Below, piece after piece: positions 17,296 through 27,397 of a DNA stretch of 64,000 nt. The stretch is from Hydrogenophaga sp. SL48 (GTDB lineage: Bacteria; Pseudomonadota; Gammaproteobacteria; Burkholderiales; Burkholderiaceae_C), in assembly GCF_021729865.1 (NCBI RefSeq), contig NZ_CP063400.1, positions 4,092,001-4,156,000 of the forward strand, written 5' to 3'. A program made the position numbers and the translations under genes. Positions within the stretch are counted from its first letter, which is position 1; the number at the start of each line of letters is the position of its first letter. Below the pieces are notes generated by a model, which had not been told where the DNA came from, ran no database searches, and saw only the letters and a program-made list of their open reading frames with translations.

Positions 17296-18331
17296 GACCA
17301 ACCCCTTGAGCGCCGCGATGCGCCACCGCCTGGCCTGGCCGCTGATCACGCTGGCGTTGCTGCTGGTCGTGAACACGGTGTTCAACGACAGCTTCCTGCA
17401 CATCGAGTGGCGCGACGGCCACCTCTACGGCAGCCTGATCGACATCCTGAACCGCGCCGCGCCGCTGGTGCTGGTGTCGCTGGGCATGACCATGGTGATC
17501 GCCACGCGCGGCATCGACATCTCGGTGGGCGCGGTGGTGGCCATCGCGGCGGCGGTGGCGGCCTGGATGATCGGCGGCTCGGTGGCGGGCACCGAGAGCC
17601 GCTTCCCGCTGCCGTTCGCCATCCTGGGCGCCATCGGCGTGGCCGCGCTGTGCGGCCTGTGGAACGGTGTGCTGGTGGCCAAGGTGGGCATGCAGCCCAT
17701 CATCGCCACGCTGATCCTGATGGTGGCCGGGCGCGGCATCGCCCAGCTCATCACCGACGGGCAGATCATCACCATCTACTACAAGCCCTTCTTCTTCCTG
17801 GGCGGTGGTTACCTGTTCGGCCTGCCGTTCTCGGTGTTCATCGTGGTGGCCGTGTTCGCCGCGCTCTACCTCGCGGTCACGCGCACGGCGCTGGGCCTGT
17901 TCGTGCAGGCCGTGGGCATCAACCCCACCGCCGCGCGCGTGGCCGGCGTGCAGGCGCGGCGCCTGATCGTGGCGGCCTACGCCTTCTGCGGCGTGTGCGC
18001 GGGCATCGCCGGCCTGCTGATCAGCTCCAACGTGAAAAGCGCCGACGGCAACAACGCGGGCCAGCTGCTGGAGCTCGACGCGATCCTGGCCGTGACCCTG
18101 GGCGGCACCGCGCTCACCGGCGGGCGCTTCAGCCTGGTGGGCAGCGTGATCGGCGCGCTCATCATCCAGACCCTGACCTACGCCATCTACTCGCTGGGCG
18201 TGCCGCCCGAGATCAACCTGGTGGTCAAGGCCGTGGTGGTGTTCATCGTGATGCTGCTGCAGTCGCCCGAGTTCCGGGCCGAGATCGGCGTGCTGGTGCG
18301 CCGGCCCGGTGTGCAGGGAGCGTCGTCATGA
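17288..18331 (+). CDS. ytfT: Sugar ABC transporter permease (YtfT)
   Basis: The 347-residue CUT2 permease has about eight to ten membrane segments and the family signature GMTMVIATRGIDISVGAVVAIA. The rest includes GMQPIIATLILMVAGRGIAQL and LAVTLGGTALTGGRFSLVGS. It starts at the ATG at 17288, overlapping the ytfR stop by 8 bases, and ends in an ATGA overlap with yjfF. Together with YjfF it should form a heterodimeric channel for the YtfQ-delivered sugar. Confidence 0.92.
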   Translation: MNETNPLSAAMRHRLAWPLITLALLLVVNTVFNDSFLHIEWRDGHLYGSLIDILNRAAPLVLVSLGMTMVIATRGIDISVGAVVAIAAAVAAWMIGGSVAGTESRFPLPFAILGAIGVAALCGLWNGVLVAKVGMQPIIATLILMVAGRGIAQLITDGQIITIYYKPFFFLGGGYLFGLPFSVFIVVAVFAALYLAVTRTALGLFVQAVGINPTAARVAGVQARRLIVAAYAFCGVCAGIAGLLISSNVKSADGNNAGQLLELDAILAVTLGGTALTGGRFSLVGSVIGALIIQTLTYAIYSLGVPPEINLVVKAVVVFIVMLLQSPEFRAEIGVLVRRPGVQGASS

Positions 18332-19353
18332 ACACGGCTTCGCTCGACACCACCGCGGCGCCCTTGCCACCGACCGTGGCCACGCGCTCGCGCCTGAACC
18401 CGAAGTTCCTGCCGCTGATCGCCACGCTCTCGCTGTTCGTGGCCATGGCCACGCTGGGCTCGCTGCTCTACACCGGCTTCTTCTCGGCCCAGGTGTTCCT
18501 CAACCTGCTGATCGACAACGCCTTCCTGATCATCGTTGCGGTGGGCATGACCTTCGTGATCCTCTCGGGCGGCATCGACCTCTCGGTGGGCTCGGTGGTG
18601 GCGCTGACCACCATGGTGCTGGCCGCGCTGGTGGAGCACCGGGGCTGGAGCCCGGCGGTGGCGATCCCGCTGGTGCTGCTCATGGGCACGGCCTTCGGCG
18701 CCTTCATGGGTTTCCTGATCCAGCGCTACCGGCTGCAGCCCTTCATCGTCACGCTGGCGGGCATGTTCCTCGCGCGCGGCCTGTGTTACCTCATCAGCAT
18801 CGACTCGATCAGCATCACCAACGAGTCGTTTTCCGAGCTGTCGCAGTGGCGCCTGCCGCTGTGGGAAGACGCCTCGCTCTCGCTGGGCGCGGTGATCGCC
18901 ATCGTGGTGCTGCTGGCCGCGATCTTCATCGCGCACCACACGCCGTTTGGCCGCGCGGTCTACGCCGTGGGCGGCAACGAACACTCGGCCGTGCTGATGG
19001 GCCTGCCGGTGCGCCGCACGCTGGTGGGCGTGTACACGCTCTCGGGCTTCTGCTCGGCGCTGGCCGGCGTGGTCTTCACCTTCTACATGCTCTCGGGCTA
19101 CGGCCTGCACGCCACCGGCATGGAGCTCGACGCCATCGCCGCCGTGGTGATCGGCGGCACGCTGCTCACCGGCGGTGTCGGCTATGTGGCCGGCACGCTG
19201 TTTGGCGTGCTGATGCTCGGGATCATCCAGACCCTGATCGCCTTCGACGGCACGCTGAGTTCCTGGTGGACGCGCATCGTCGTCGGCATCCTGCTGTTCG
19301 TGTTCTGCCTGTTGCAACGCCTGCTGACGCACCGCACGTCGCGGCCCTCCTGA
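18328..19353 (+). CDS. yjfF: Sugar ABC transporter permease (YjfF)
   Basis: The 341-residue CUT2 permease is the second membrane component of the YtfQRT-YjfF importer. It shows GMTFVILSGGIDLSVGSVVALT, LQPFIVTLAGMFLARGLCYL and AAVVIGGTLLTGGVGYVAGTL. The ATG at 18328 overlaps the ytfT stop (ATGA), implying translational coupling. The dehydratase gene follows 22 bp later, which places transport and catabolism in one transcription unit. Confidence 0.92.
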   Translation: MNTASLDTTAAPLPPTVATRSRLNPKFLPLIATLSLFVAMATLGSLLYTGFFSAQVFLNLLIDNAFLIIVAVGMTFVILSGGIDLSVGSVVALTTMVLAALVEHRGWSPAVAIPLVLLMGTAFGAFMGFLIQRYRLQPFIVTLAGMFLARGLCYLISIDSISITNESFSELSQWRLPLWEDASLSLGAVIAIVVLLAAIFIAHHTPFGRAVYAVGGNEHSAVLMGLPVRRTLVGVYTLSGFCSALAGVVFTFYMLSGYGLHATGMELDAIAAVVIGGTLLTGGVGYVAGTLFGVLMLGIIQTLIAFDGTLSSWWTRIVVGILLFVFCLLQRLLTHRTSRPS

Positions 19354-19375
19354 CTCCCCTCTGAGCCCACCCACC

Positions 19376-21109
19376 ATGACCACCCCCAAGCGCAAACTCC
19401 GCTCCACCGAATGGTTCGGCACGGCCGACAAAAACGGCTTCATGTACCGCAGCTGGATGAAGAACCAGGGCATCCCGGACCACGAGTTCGACGGCCGCCC
19501 CATCATCGGCATCTGCAACACCTGGAGCGAGCTCACGCCCTGCAACGCGCACTTCCGCAAGATCGCCGAACACGTCAAGCGCGGCATCTACGAGGCGGGC
19601 GGTTTCCCGGTGGAGTTCCCGGTGTTCTCCAACGGCGAATCCAACCTGCGCCCCACCGCCATGCTCACGCGCAACCTCGCCAGCATGGACGTGGAAGAAG
19701 CCATCCGCGGCAACCCCATCGACGCCGTGGTGCTGCTGGTGGGCTGCGACAAGACCACGCCCGCGCTGCTGATGGGCGCGGCCAGCTGCGACGTGCCGGC
19801 CATCGTGGTCACCGGTGGCCCCATGCTCAACGGCAAGCTCGAAGGCAAGAACATCGGCTCGGGCACGGCCGTGTGGCAGCTGCACGAATCGCTCAAGGCG
19901 GGCGAGATCAACGAACACCAGTTCTTCGCGGCCGAGGCCGGCATGTCGCGCTCGGCCGGCACCTGCAACACCATGGGCACGGCCAGCACCATGGCCTGCA
20001 TGGCCGAGGCGCTGGGCACCTCCCTGCCGCACAACGCGGCGATCCCGGCGGTGGATGCGCGCCGCTACGTGCTCGCGCACATGTCGGGCCAGCGCATCGT
20101 GGAGATGGCGAAGGAAGGCCTCACGCTGTCCAAGATCCTGACCCGCGAGGCGTTTGAAAACGCGATCCGCACCAACGCCGCCATCGGCGGTTCGACCAAC
20201 GCGGTGATCCACCTGAAAGCCATCGCGGGCCGCATCGGCGTGCAGCTCGACCTCGAAGACTGGACGCGCATCGGCCAGGGCACGCCCACCCTGGTGGACC
20301 TGCAGCCCTCGGGCCGGTACCTCATGGAGGAGTTCTATTACGCCGGCGGCCTGCCCGCCGTGCTGCGCCGCCTGGGCGAACACAAGCTGCTGCCGCACCC
20401 GAACGCGCTCACCGTCAACGGCAAGAGCCTGTGGGACAACGTGCGCGAGGCGCCGCAGTACAACGACGAGGTGATCCGCACGCTCGACAACCCGCTGCTG
20501 GCCGACGGCGGCATCCGCATCCTGCGCGGCAACCTGGCACCGCGCGGCGCGGTGCTCAAGCCCTCGGCCGCCACACCGGAACTGCTCAAGCACCGGGGCC
20601 GCGCGGTGGTGTTCGAGAACCTGGAGCACTACAAGGAGCGCATCGTCGATGAAGACCTGGACATCGACGCCAGCTGCGTGATGGTGCTGAAGAACTGCGG
20701 CCCGCGCGGCTACCCCGGCATGGCCGAGGTGGGCAACATGGGCCTGCCGCCCAAGCTGCTGCGCCAGGGCATCAAGGACATGGTGCGCATCTCCGACGCG
20801 CGCATGAGCGGCACCGCCTACGGCACCGTGGTGCTGCACGTGGCGCCCGAGGCCGCTGCGGGTGGCCCGCTGGCTGCGGTGCGCGACGGCGACTTCATCG
20901 AGATGGACTGCGAGCAGGGCCGCCTGCACCTGGACATCAGCGACGCCGAACTGGCCGAGCGCCTGGCCGCTCTGGGGAACACCGACATGGGTGGGCGCGG
21001 CGGCTACCAGCGCCTGTACGTGGACCACGTGCTGCAGGCCGACGACGGCTGCGACTTCGATTTTCTGGTGGGCTGCCGGGGTTCCGCAGTCCCACGCCAT
21101 TCACACTAA
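19376..21109 (+). CDS. IlvD/Edd-family dehydratase, probable L-arabinonate dehydratase
   Basis: This 577-residue iron-sulfur dehydratase would convert L-arabinonate (and perhaps D-galactonate or D-fuconate) to its 2-keto-3-deoxy acid. Cys56, Cys124 (VGCDKTTP) and Cys197 (GTCNTMGTAS) have the same spacing, 68 and 73 residues, as the [2Fe-2S] ligands of the sugar-acid dehydratases of this family. GKNIGSGTAVW and KNCGPRGYPGMAEVGNM are also typical. The KDA dehydratase downstream and the semialdehyde dehydrogenase upstream complete a Weimberg route. That context favours the arabinonate branch over dihydroxyacid dehydratase IlvD. A dispersed repeat follows the stop codon. Confidence 0.87.
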   Translation: MTTPKRKLRSTEWFGTADKNGFMYRSWMKNQGIPDHEFDGRPIIGICNTWSELTPCNAHFRKIAEHVKRGIYEAGGFPVEFPVFSNGESNLRPTAMLTRNLASMDVEEAIRGNPIDAVVLLVGCDKTTPALLMGAASCDVPAIVVTGGPMLNGKLEGKNIGSGTAVWQLHESLKAGEINEHQFFAAEAGMSRSAGTCNTMGTASTMACMAEALGTSLPHNAAIPAVDARRYVLAHMSGQRIVEMAKEGLTLSKILTREAFENAIRTNAAIGGSTNAVIHLKAIAGRIGVQLDLEDWTRIGQGTPTLVDLQPSGRYLMEEFYYAGGLPAVLRRLGEHKLLPHPNALTVNGKSLWDNVREAPQYNDEVIRTLDNPLLADGGIRILRGNLAPRGAVLKPSAATPELLKHRGRAVVFENLEHYKERIVDEDLDIDASCVMVLKNCGPRGYPGMAEVGNMGLPPKLLRQGIKDMVRISDARMSGTAYGTVVLHVAPEAAAGGPLAAVRDGDFIEMDCEQGRLHLDISDAELAERLAALGNTDMGGRGGYQRLYVDHVLQADDGCDFDFLVGCRGSAVPRHSH

Positions 21110-21116
21110 ATGAAAG

Positions 21117-21195
21117 CCCCCCTGCGCCGCTTCGCGTCTTCCCCCCAGGGGGACGCTCCTGGTGGCCCGGCGAAGCCGGTTCCACGGGAGCCCTG
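21117..21195 (+). repeat. Dispersed intergenic repeat, copy 3
   Basis: It runs from cccccctgcgccgcttcgcg through a C6/G5 inverted pair and the hairpin ccggcgaagccgg to ttccacggg. It is almost identical to copy 4 at 22188, differing mainly in a few bases before ggcccggcgaagcc. It lies between two genes of one operon. Confidence 0.85.
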
Positions 21196-21255
21196 GATGG
21201 ACCTGGGCAAGGGAAGCGCTTTTTCATCCTCGATTTCACAACCTTTGATCCGACC

Positions 21256-22185
21256 ATGACTTCCCCCCGCACGCCGCGCTACAGCGGCATCTTCCCCGTC
21301 GTGCCCACCACCTTCCATGAGGACGGCACGCTCGACCTGGAAAGCCAGAAACGCTGCCTCGATTTCATGATCGACGCCGGCTCCGACGGGCTGTGCATCC
21401 TGGCCAATTTCTCCGAGCAGTTCTCGCTGTCCGACGACGAGCGCGAGACGCTCACGCGTGTCTCGCTGGAACACGTGGCCGGGCGCGTGCCGGTGATCGT
21501 CACCACCACGCACTACGGCACCGCCGTCTGCGCCGCGCGCAGCAAGCGCGCACAGGACCTGGGCGCGGCCATGGTGATGGTCATGCCGCCGTACCACGGC
21601 GCCACCTTCCGCGTGCCCGAGCCGTTGATCCATGAGTTCTATGCGCGCGTGTCCGACGCCATCGGCATTCCGATCATGGTGCAGGACGCGCCGGCCAGCG
21701 GCACCGTGCTCTCGGCCCCCTTCCTCGCGCGCATGGCGCAGGAGATCGAACAGCTGGCCTACTTCAAGATCGAGACGCCGGGCGCCGCGAGCAAGCTGCG
21801 CGAGCTGATCCGCCTCGGCGGTGACGCCATCGAAGGCCCGTGGGACGGCGAGGAGGCCATCACCCTGCTGGCCGACCTCGACGCCGGCGCCACCGGCGCC
21901 ATGACCGGCGGCGGCTTCCCCGACGGCATCCGCCCCATCATCGAAGCGCACCGCAACGGCCACGTCAATCGCGCCTTCGAGCTCTACCAGCGCTGGCTGC
22001 CGCTGATCAACCATGAGAACCGCCAGGGCGGCATCCTGACCGCCAAGGCGCTGATGAAGGAAGGCGGCGTGATCGCCTGCGAGGCCGGCCGCCACCCCTT
22101 CCCGCCCATGCACCCCGAGGTGCGGCGCGGCCTGATCGACATCGCGCGGCGGCTCGACCCGTTGGTCCTCCGTTGGAGGACTTGA
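21256..22185 (+). CDS. Dihydrodipicolinate synthase family protein, probable 2-keto-3-deoxy-L-arabinonate dehydratase
   Basis: The 309-residue TIM-barrel Schiff-base enzyme has the DHDPS/NAL pattern, with GSDGLCILANFSEQ near residue 43, VMVMPPYHG and IMVQDAPASGT. The probable Schiff-base lysine is K171 in YFKIETPG. Members of this branch dehydrate 2-keto-3-deoxy-L-arabinonate to 2-oxoglutarate semialdehyde. That product is the substrate of the aldehyde dehydrogenase encoded at 9280. The flanking dispersed repeats (copies 3 and 4) suggest the gene may have been inserted or rearranged as a unit. An aldolase role is possible but less likely in this neighbourhood. Confidence 0.83.
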   Translation: MTSPRTPRYSGIFPVVPTTFHEDGTLDLESQKRCLDFMIDAGSDGLCILANFSEQFSLSDDERETLTRVSLEHVAGRVPVIVTTTHYGTAVCAARSKRAQDLGAAMVMVMPPYHGATFRVPEPLIHEFYARVSDAIGIPIMVQDAPASGTVLSAPFLARMAQEIEQLAYFKIETPGAASKLRELIRLGGDAIEGPWDGEEAITLLADLDAGATGAMTGGGFPDGIRPIIEAHRNGHVNRAFELYQRWLPLINHENRQGGILTAKALMKEGGVIACEAGRHPFPPMHPEVRRGLIDIARRLDPLVLRWRT

Positions 22186-22187
22186 TT

Positions 22188-22269
22188 CCCCCCTGCGCCG
22201 CTTCGCGTCTTCCCCCCAGGGGGACGCACCCAGTGGCCCGGCGAAGCCGGTTCCACGGTTGCCCTGGAC
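22188..22269 (+). repeat. Dispersed intergenic repeat, copy 4
   Basis: This copy has cccccctgcgccgcttcgcg, then ttccccccaggggga, the hairpin ccggcgaagccgg and ttccacgg. With copy 3 it brackets the KDA dehydratase gene in the same orientation. Confidence 0.85.
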
Positions 22270-22308
22270 GGCATCACTGTGCCCCGGCCGGGTCTTGGAG
22301 AAAGTGAC

Positions 22309-23283
22309 ATGAACCCATCCGACTTGCTCGAAACCCCTGCGCTGTTCGCCCTCGACTGGGGCACCAGCTCGCTGCGCGCCTACGCCATGGGCCTGGACGG
22401 CGCGGTGCTGGCCACGCGGCGCAGCGAACACGGTGTGATGCACCTGCCTGCCGGGCCCGACATTCACTCGCCGGCCGCCGCCTTCGAGCAGGCGCTGCAG
22501 TTGCTGTGCGGCGACTGGCTGGCCGGCCACCCGCAGGCTCCGCTGATCGCCTGCGGCATGGTCGGCAGCGCGCAGGGCTGGCGCGAGGCGCCCTACCGGC
22601 CGCTGCCCAGCCGCGAGGCCGATCTGGCCGGCGCGGTGACCTTGGTCGAACGCCCCGGGGGCCAGCCGCTGCACGTGGTGCCGGGCCTGTTGCAGGACGG
22701 CGAGCTGCCCAATGTGATGCGCGGCGAAGAGACCCAGATCATGGGCGTGCTGCAAAGCCGGGCGGACGAGGGCCGCACACCGGAGCGGCTGCTGGTCGGC
22801 CTGCCGGGCACGCACACCAAGTGGGCCTGGGTCGAACACGGCGCCGTGACCCATTTCGAGACCTTCATGACCGGCGAGGTGTACGCCGCGCTCACCCAGC
22901 ACACCATCCTGGGCCGCACCATGGTGCTCGGTGGTGAACTCGACGAACCGGCCTTCGCGCGCGGCCTGCGCGTGGCGCGCTCGCCGCTGGGCGCGCTGGG
23001 CGTGCTCTCGACGGTGTTCAGCGTGCGCACCCTGGGCCTCACCCGCCAGCTCACCGGCGGCGCCCAGTCCGACTACCTGTCCGGGCTGCTGATCGGGCAC
23101 GAGGTGGCGGCGCTGACGCCCACCCTGCGGGACGGTGCCGAGGTGGTGTTGTGCGGCGAGCCGGTGCTGTGCATGCGCTACGCGAGCGCGCTGGAAGCGC
23201 AGGGCCTGCCGACGCCCGAGATACGGTCCGGCGTGACGCCCCTGGGGCTGTGGCGCATCGCCCAGGCCGCCGGCCTGGCCTGA
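22309..23283 (+). CDS. dgoK: 2-dehydro-3-deoxygalactonokinase
   Basis: This 324-residue sugar-acid kinase phosphorylates 2-keto-3-deoxygalactonate with ATP to the 6-phosphate. It begins with the phosphate-binding ALDWGTSSLRAYAM motif of the DgoK family and contains ACGMVGSAQGWREAPY, MRGEETQIMGVL and VGLPGTHTKWAWVEHG. The ATG at 22309 has a GGAGAAAG ribosome-binding site 6 bases upstream. An in-frame ATG at 22279 lies before that site and is less likely. The aldolase gene starts 17 bp after its stop. Confidence 0.93.
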   Translation: MNPSDLLETPALFALDWGTSSLRAYAMGLDGAVLATRRSEHGVMHLPAGPDIHSPAAAFEQALQLLCGDWLAGHPQAPLIACGMVGSAQGWREAPYRPLPSREADLAGAVTLVERPGGQPLHVVPGLLQDGELPNVMRGEETQIMGVLQSRADEGRTPERLLVGLPGTHTKWAWVEHGAVTHFETFMTGEVYAALTQHTILGRTMVLGGELDEPAFARGLRVARSPLGALGVLSTVFSVRTLGLTRQLTGGAQSDYLSGLLIGHEVAALTPTLRDGAEVVLCGEPVLCMRYASALEAQGLPTPEIRSGVTPLGLWRIAQAAGLA

Positions 23284-23300
23284 TCTCCTGGAACACCGAC

Positions 23301-23945
<645 letters not shown>

Positions 23946-23976
23946 TGCCACCCCCACCTTTGTTGTTCACACCCCC

Positions 23977-25125
23977 ATGAAGATCACCCGCCTCACCACC
24001 TACATCGTTCCACCGCGCTGGTGTTTCCTGAAGATCGAGACCGACGAAGGTTTCGTCGGCTGGGGCGAGCCGGTGCTCGAAGGCCGCGCCCACACCGTGG
24101 CCGCCATGGTCGAGGAACTCGCCGACTACCTGGTCGGCAAGGACCCGCGCCACATCGAAGACCACTGGACGGTGATGTACCGCGCCGGCTTTTACCGCGG
24201 CGGCGGCATCCACATGAGCGCGCTCGCGGGCATCGACCAGGCGCTGTGGGACATCAAGGGCAAGGTGTTGGGCGTGCCGGTGTCCGAGCTGCTGGGCGGC
24301 AGCGTGCGCGACCGCATCCGCGTCTACAGCTGGATCGGCGGCGACCGCCCCAGCGACACCGCCGAGGCGGCCCAGGCGGCCGTGGCGCGCGGCTTCACCG
24401 CCGTCAAGATGAACGGCACCGAGGAGCTGCAGTTCATCGACAGCCACGACAAGGTCGAGCGCTGCCTCGCCAACGTGGCCGCGGTGCGCGAGGCCGTGGG
24501 GCCGAACGTGGGCATCGGCGTGGACTTCCACGGCCGGGTGCACAAGCCCATGGCCAAGGTGCTGGTGCGCGAGCTCGAACCCTATAAATTGATGTTCGTC
24601 GAGGAGCCGGTGCTGAGCGAGCACCACGAGGCGCTCAAGGAGCTGGCCCATGTGGCGACCATGCCGATCGCGCTGGGCGAGCGGCTGTACTCGCGCTGGG
24701 ACTTCAAGCGCATCCTGTCCGAGGGCTACGTGGACATCATCCAGCCCGACCCCTCGCACGCGGGCGGCATCACCGAAACCCGCAAGATCGCGGCCATGGC
24801 CGAGGCCTACGACGTGGCGCTGGCGCTGCACTGCCCGCTCGGCCCGATCGCGCTGGCGGCCAACCTGCAGATCGACGCCGGTTGCTACAACGCCTTCATC
24901 CAGGAACAGAGCCTGGGCATCCACTACAACGCGGCCAACGACCTGCTGGACTACGTGAGCAACCCCGAGGTGTTCGCCTACGAAGACGGCATGGTCATGA
25001 TCCCGACCGGGCCGGGCCTGGGCATCGAGGTGAACGAGGCCTACGTGCAGGAACGCGCGGCCGAGGGCCACCGCTGGCGCAACCCGGTGTGGCGGCACAA
25101 GGACGGGAGTTTTGCTGAGTGGTGA
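23977..25125 (+). CDS. dgoD: D-galactonate dehydratase
   Basis: This 382-residue enolase-superfamily enzyme removes water from D-galactonate to give 2-keto-3-deoxygalactonate, the substrate of DgoK. Typical elements are the N-terminal capping domain ([20 protein letters not shown]), the AVKMNGTEE region and the metal ligands in GVDFHGR, FVEEPV and [19 protein letters not shown] and the catalytic histidine region [14 protein letters not shown] follow. It is the last gene of the island and is followed by a strong terminator. Confidence 0.95.
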   Translation: MKITRLTTYIVPPRWCFLKIETDEGFVGWGEPVLEGRAHTVAAMVEELADYLVGKDPRHIEDHWTVMYRAGFYRGGGIHMSALAGIDQALWDIKGKVLGVPVSELLGGSVRDRIRVYSWIGGDRPSDTAEAAQAAVARGFTAVKMNGTEELQFIDSHDKVERCLANVAAVREAVGPNVGIGVDFHGRVHKPMAKVLVRELEPYKLMFVEEPVLSEHHEALKELAHVATMPIALGERLYSRWDFKRILSEGYVDIIQPDPSHAGGITETRKIAAMAEAYDVALALHCPLGPIALAANLQIDAGCYNAFIQEQSLGIHYNAANDLLDYVSNPEVFAYEDGMVMIPTGPGLGIEVNEAYVQERAAEGHRWRNPVWRHKDGSFAEW

Positions 25126-25150
25126 GGCACCGATCCCCCCGCGTGGGCCC

Positions 25151-25184
25151 ATGAAAAAACCCGGGCAAGCCCGGGTTTTTTCAT
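25151..25184. terminator. Bidirectional Rho-independent terminator
   Basis: A near-perfect inverted repeat has arms ATGAAAAAACCCGGGC and GCCCGGGTTTTTTCAT around a 2-base centre. It puts a G/C stem next to A- and T-tracts on both sides, so it can terminate the rightward sugar operon and the leftward purC. Confidence 0.95.
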
Positions 25185-25201
25185 GGTGAATGAGCAGCGG
25201 C

Positions 25202-26110
25202 TCAGCCCATCAGCCGCGTCAGCGCTTCCTGGTATTTCGCCGCGGTCTTCTCGATCACTTCCTTGGGCAGGCGCGGCGAAGGGGCCGTCTTGTCCCAGGG
25301 CTTGCCGTTGACCTTGGCGGTCTCCAGCCAGTCGCGCAGGAACTGCTTGTCGTAGCTCGGCGGGTTCTGTCCCACCACGTAGCTCTCCAGCGGCCAGTAG
25401 CGCGAGGAATCGGGCGTCAGCACCTCGTCCATCAGCACCACGGTGCCGGCCTTGTCCAGGCCGAACTCGAACTTGGTGTCCGCGATGATGATGCCCTTCT
25501 TGAGGGCGATCTCGGCCGCCGCCTTGTAGAGCGCGATCGCCTTGTCGCGGATCTGCGCGGCGACGTCGGCGCCGACCATCGCCACCGTCTGTTCGTAGGT
25601 GATGTTCTCGTCGTGCTCGCCCATCTCGGCCTTGGCGGCGGGCGTGTAGATCGGCTCGGGCAGCTTGCTGGCGTTCAGCAGGCCCTCGGGCAGCGGCACG
25701 CCACAGACCGAGCGGCTTTCCTGGTATTCCTTCCAGCCGCTGCCGGCCAGGTAACCCCGCACCACGGCCTCGACCGGAATCGGCTTCAGGCGCTGGACCA
25801 GCATGGAGCGGCCCGTGACCTGCGGCGCTTCGTCGGCCGACACCACGCTCTCGGGGGCGTCACCGGTCAGGTGGATCGGGCAGATGTTCAGGCCCTTGGG
25901 GCCGAGCTGGTCGAACCAGAACAGCGAAAGCTTGGTCAGCAAGGCGCCCTTGCCGGGGATGGGCTCGCCCATGATCACGTCGAAGGCGCTGATGCGGTCA
26001 GAGGCCACCATCAGGATGCGGTCGTTGCCCACGGCGTAGTTGTCGCGCACCTTGCCGCGCGCGAGCAGGGGCAGGGAGTGGAGGGCGGAGGTGTGGAGGG
26101 CGGAGGTCAT
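25202..26110 (-). CDS. purC: Phosphoribosylaminoimidazole-succinocarboxamide synthase (SAICAR synthetase)
   Basis: The 302-residue enzyme joins aspartate to CAIR with ATP in purine biosynthesis. PurC landmarks are [56 protein letters not shown] and [14 protein letters not shown]. It has the 300-residue length of the longer bacterial/yeast-like form. I chose the ATG at 26108-26110 ([10 protein letters not shown]). The open frame continues upstream through the terminator of fba, which would not be translated sensibly. Confidence 0.96.
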   Translation of the reverse strand: MTSALHTSALHSLPLLARGKVRDNYAVGNDRILMVASDRISAFDVIMGEPIPGKGALLTKLSLFWFDQLGPKGLNICPIHLTGDAPESVVSADEAPQVTGRSMLVQRLKPIPVEAVVRGYLAGSGWKEYQESRSVCGVPLPEGLLNASKLPEPIYTPAAKAEMGEHDENITYEQTVAMVGADVAAQIRDKAIALYKAAAEIALKKGIIIADTKFEFGLDKAGTVVLMDEVLTPDSSRYWPLESYVVGQNPPSYDKQFLRDWLETAKVNGKPWDKTAPSPRLPKEVIEKTAAKYQEALTRLMG

Positions 26111-26133
26111 GATCGGCGCGAAAGGGTGACAGC

Positions 26134-26170
26134 CAAGAAAAAAGCCCGGTGACCGAACAGTCAACGGGCT
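26134..26170 (-). terminator. Rho-independent terminator after fba
   Basis: Read leftward, AGCCCG pairs with CGGGCT around a 16-base region that includes a further TGAC/GTCA pairing. A run of T (complement of aagaaaaaa) follows directly. It separates fba from purC. Confidence 0.85.
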
Positions 26171-26211
26171 CCGAACCATTCCGGGCGATTATCGCAGGTC
26201 GGTCGGGGTGC

Positions 26212-27276
26212 TTAAACCACCTTCTGAGCCAGCTCGCCCTGGGCGTATTTGGCGGCCATCACGCTGAGCGTGTCGCCCTTGATCTTGCTGCCCTGGCCTT
26301 CGCAGCCGAACTCGATGTAGCGCTGCTTGCAGATCGCCTTGGCGGCTTCGCGGGCGGGCTTGAGCCACTCGCGGGCGTCGAACTTCTCGGGGTTCTCGGC
26401 CAGGAACTTGCGCACCGCACCGGTCATGGCCATGCGGATGTCGGTGTCGATGTTGATCTTGCGCACGCCGTGCTTGATGGCTTCCTGGATCTCTTTCACC
26501 GGCACGCCGTAGGTCTGCTTCATCTGGCCGCCGTACTGGTTGATGATGGCCAGCAGGTCCTGCGGCACGCTGGAGCTGCCGTGCATCACGAGGTGGGTGT
26601 TGGGGATGCGGGCGTGGATCTCTTTCACGCGGCTGATCGCCAGGATGTCGCCGGTGGGCGGGCGGCTGAACTTGTAGGCGCCGTGGCTGGTGCCGATGGC
26701 GATGGCCAGCGCGTCGAGCTGCGTGGCCTTCACGAACGTGGCGGCTTCTTCGGGGTCGGTCAGCATCTGGGAATGGTCCAGCTTGCCTTCGGCGCCGATG
26801 CCGTCTTCTTCGCCCGCATCACCGGTTTCCAGGTTGCCCAGGCAGCCGAGTTCGCCCTCCACCGTGACGCCGCTCCGGTGCGCCATTTCCACCACTTTGC
26901 GGGTGACTTCCACGTTGTAGTCGAAGCTCGACGGCGTTTTGCCGTCTTCGTTGAGCGAGCCGTCCATCATGACCGAGCCGAAGCCCAGGGCGATGGCGCC
27001 TTCGCAGACCTTGACGCTGGTGCCGTGGTCCTGGTGCATGACCAGCGGGATGTGCGGGTACATCTCGGCGGCGGCCTGGATCAGGTGCTTGATGAAGGCC
27101 TCACCCGCGTACTTGCGGGCGCCGGCGCTCGCCTGCAGGATGACGGGCGCGCCGACCTCGTCGGCCGCGGCCATGACGGCCTGCACCTGTTCGAGGTTGT
27201 TGACGTTGAACGCCGGGATGCCGTAGCCGTTGGCCGCAGCGTGGTCGAGCAGTTCGCGCATGGAAACGAGAGCCAT
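26212..27276 (-). CDS. fba: Class II fructose-bisphosphate aldolase
   Basis: The 354-residue zinc aldolase has the Calvin-cycle-type (CbbA/Fba) sequence. Zinc and catalytic motifs are [16 protein letters not shown] and [10 protein letters not shown], with [15 protein letters not shown] and [19 protein letters not shown] further on. It splits fructose 1,6-bisphosphate in glycolysis and runs in reverse in gluconeogenesis. The ATG at 27274-27276 is preceded by AAGGGGATTTC. The upstream region (27290-27315) contains two GTTAC blocks that resemble the GTAAC/GTTAC repeat near pyk. Confidence 0.96.
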   Translation of the reverse strand: MALVSMRELLDHAAANGYGIPAFNVNNLEQVQAVMAAADEVGAPVILQASAGARKYAGEAFIKHLIQAAAEMYPHIPLVMHQDHGTSVKVCEGAIALGFGSVMMDGSLNEDGKTPSSFDYNVEVTRKVVEMAHRSGVTVEGELGCLGNLETGDAGEEDGIGAEGKLDHSQMLTDPEEAATFVKATQLDALAIAIGTSHGAYKFSRPPTGDILAISRVKEIHARIPNTHLVMHGSSSVPQDLLAIINQYGGQMKQTYGVPVKEIQEAIKHGVRKINIDTDIRMAMTGAVRKFLAENPEKFDAREWLKPAREAAKAICKQRYIEFGCEGQGSKIKGDTLSVMAAKYAQGELAQKVV

Positions 27277-27397
27277 GAAATCCCCTTGGGAAAAGTTGGT
27301 AACCGGTATGTAACTCGGCCGAATTTTAGCGCCCGCGCGCTTGCACGGGCATGACGCGGCGCTCGGCGAAGTGCCGACCGGGGCACGGTGCGGGCAT

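Noticed and set aside
21256..22185. DapA (dihydrodipicolinate synthase) for lysine synthesis
   Set aside because: The active-site surroundings and the sugar-acid operon context fit KDA dehydratase; lysine-biosynthesis neighbours are absent.
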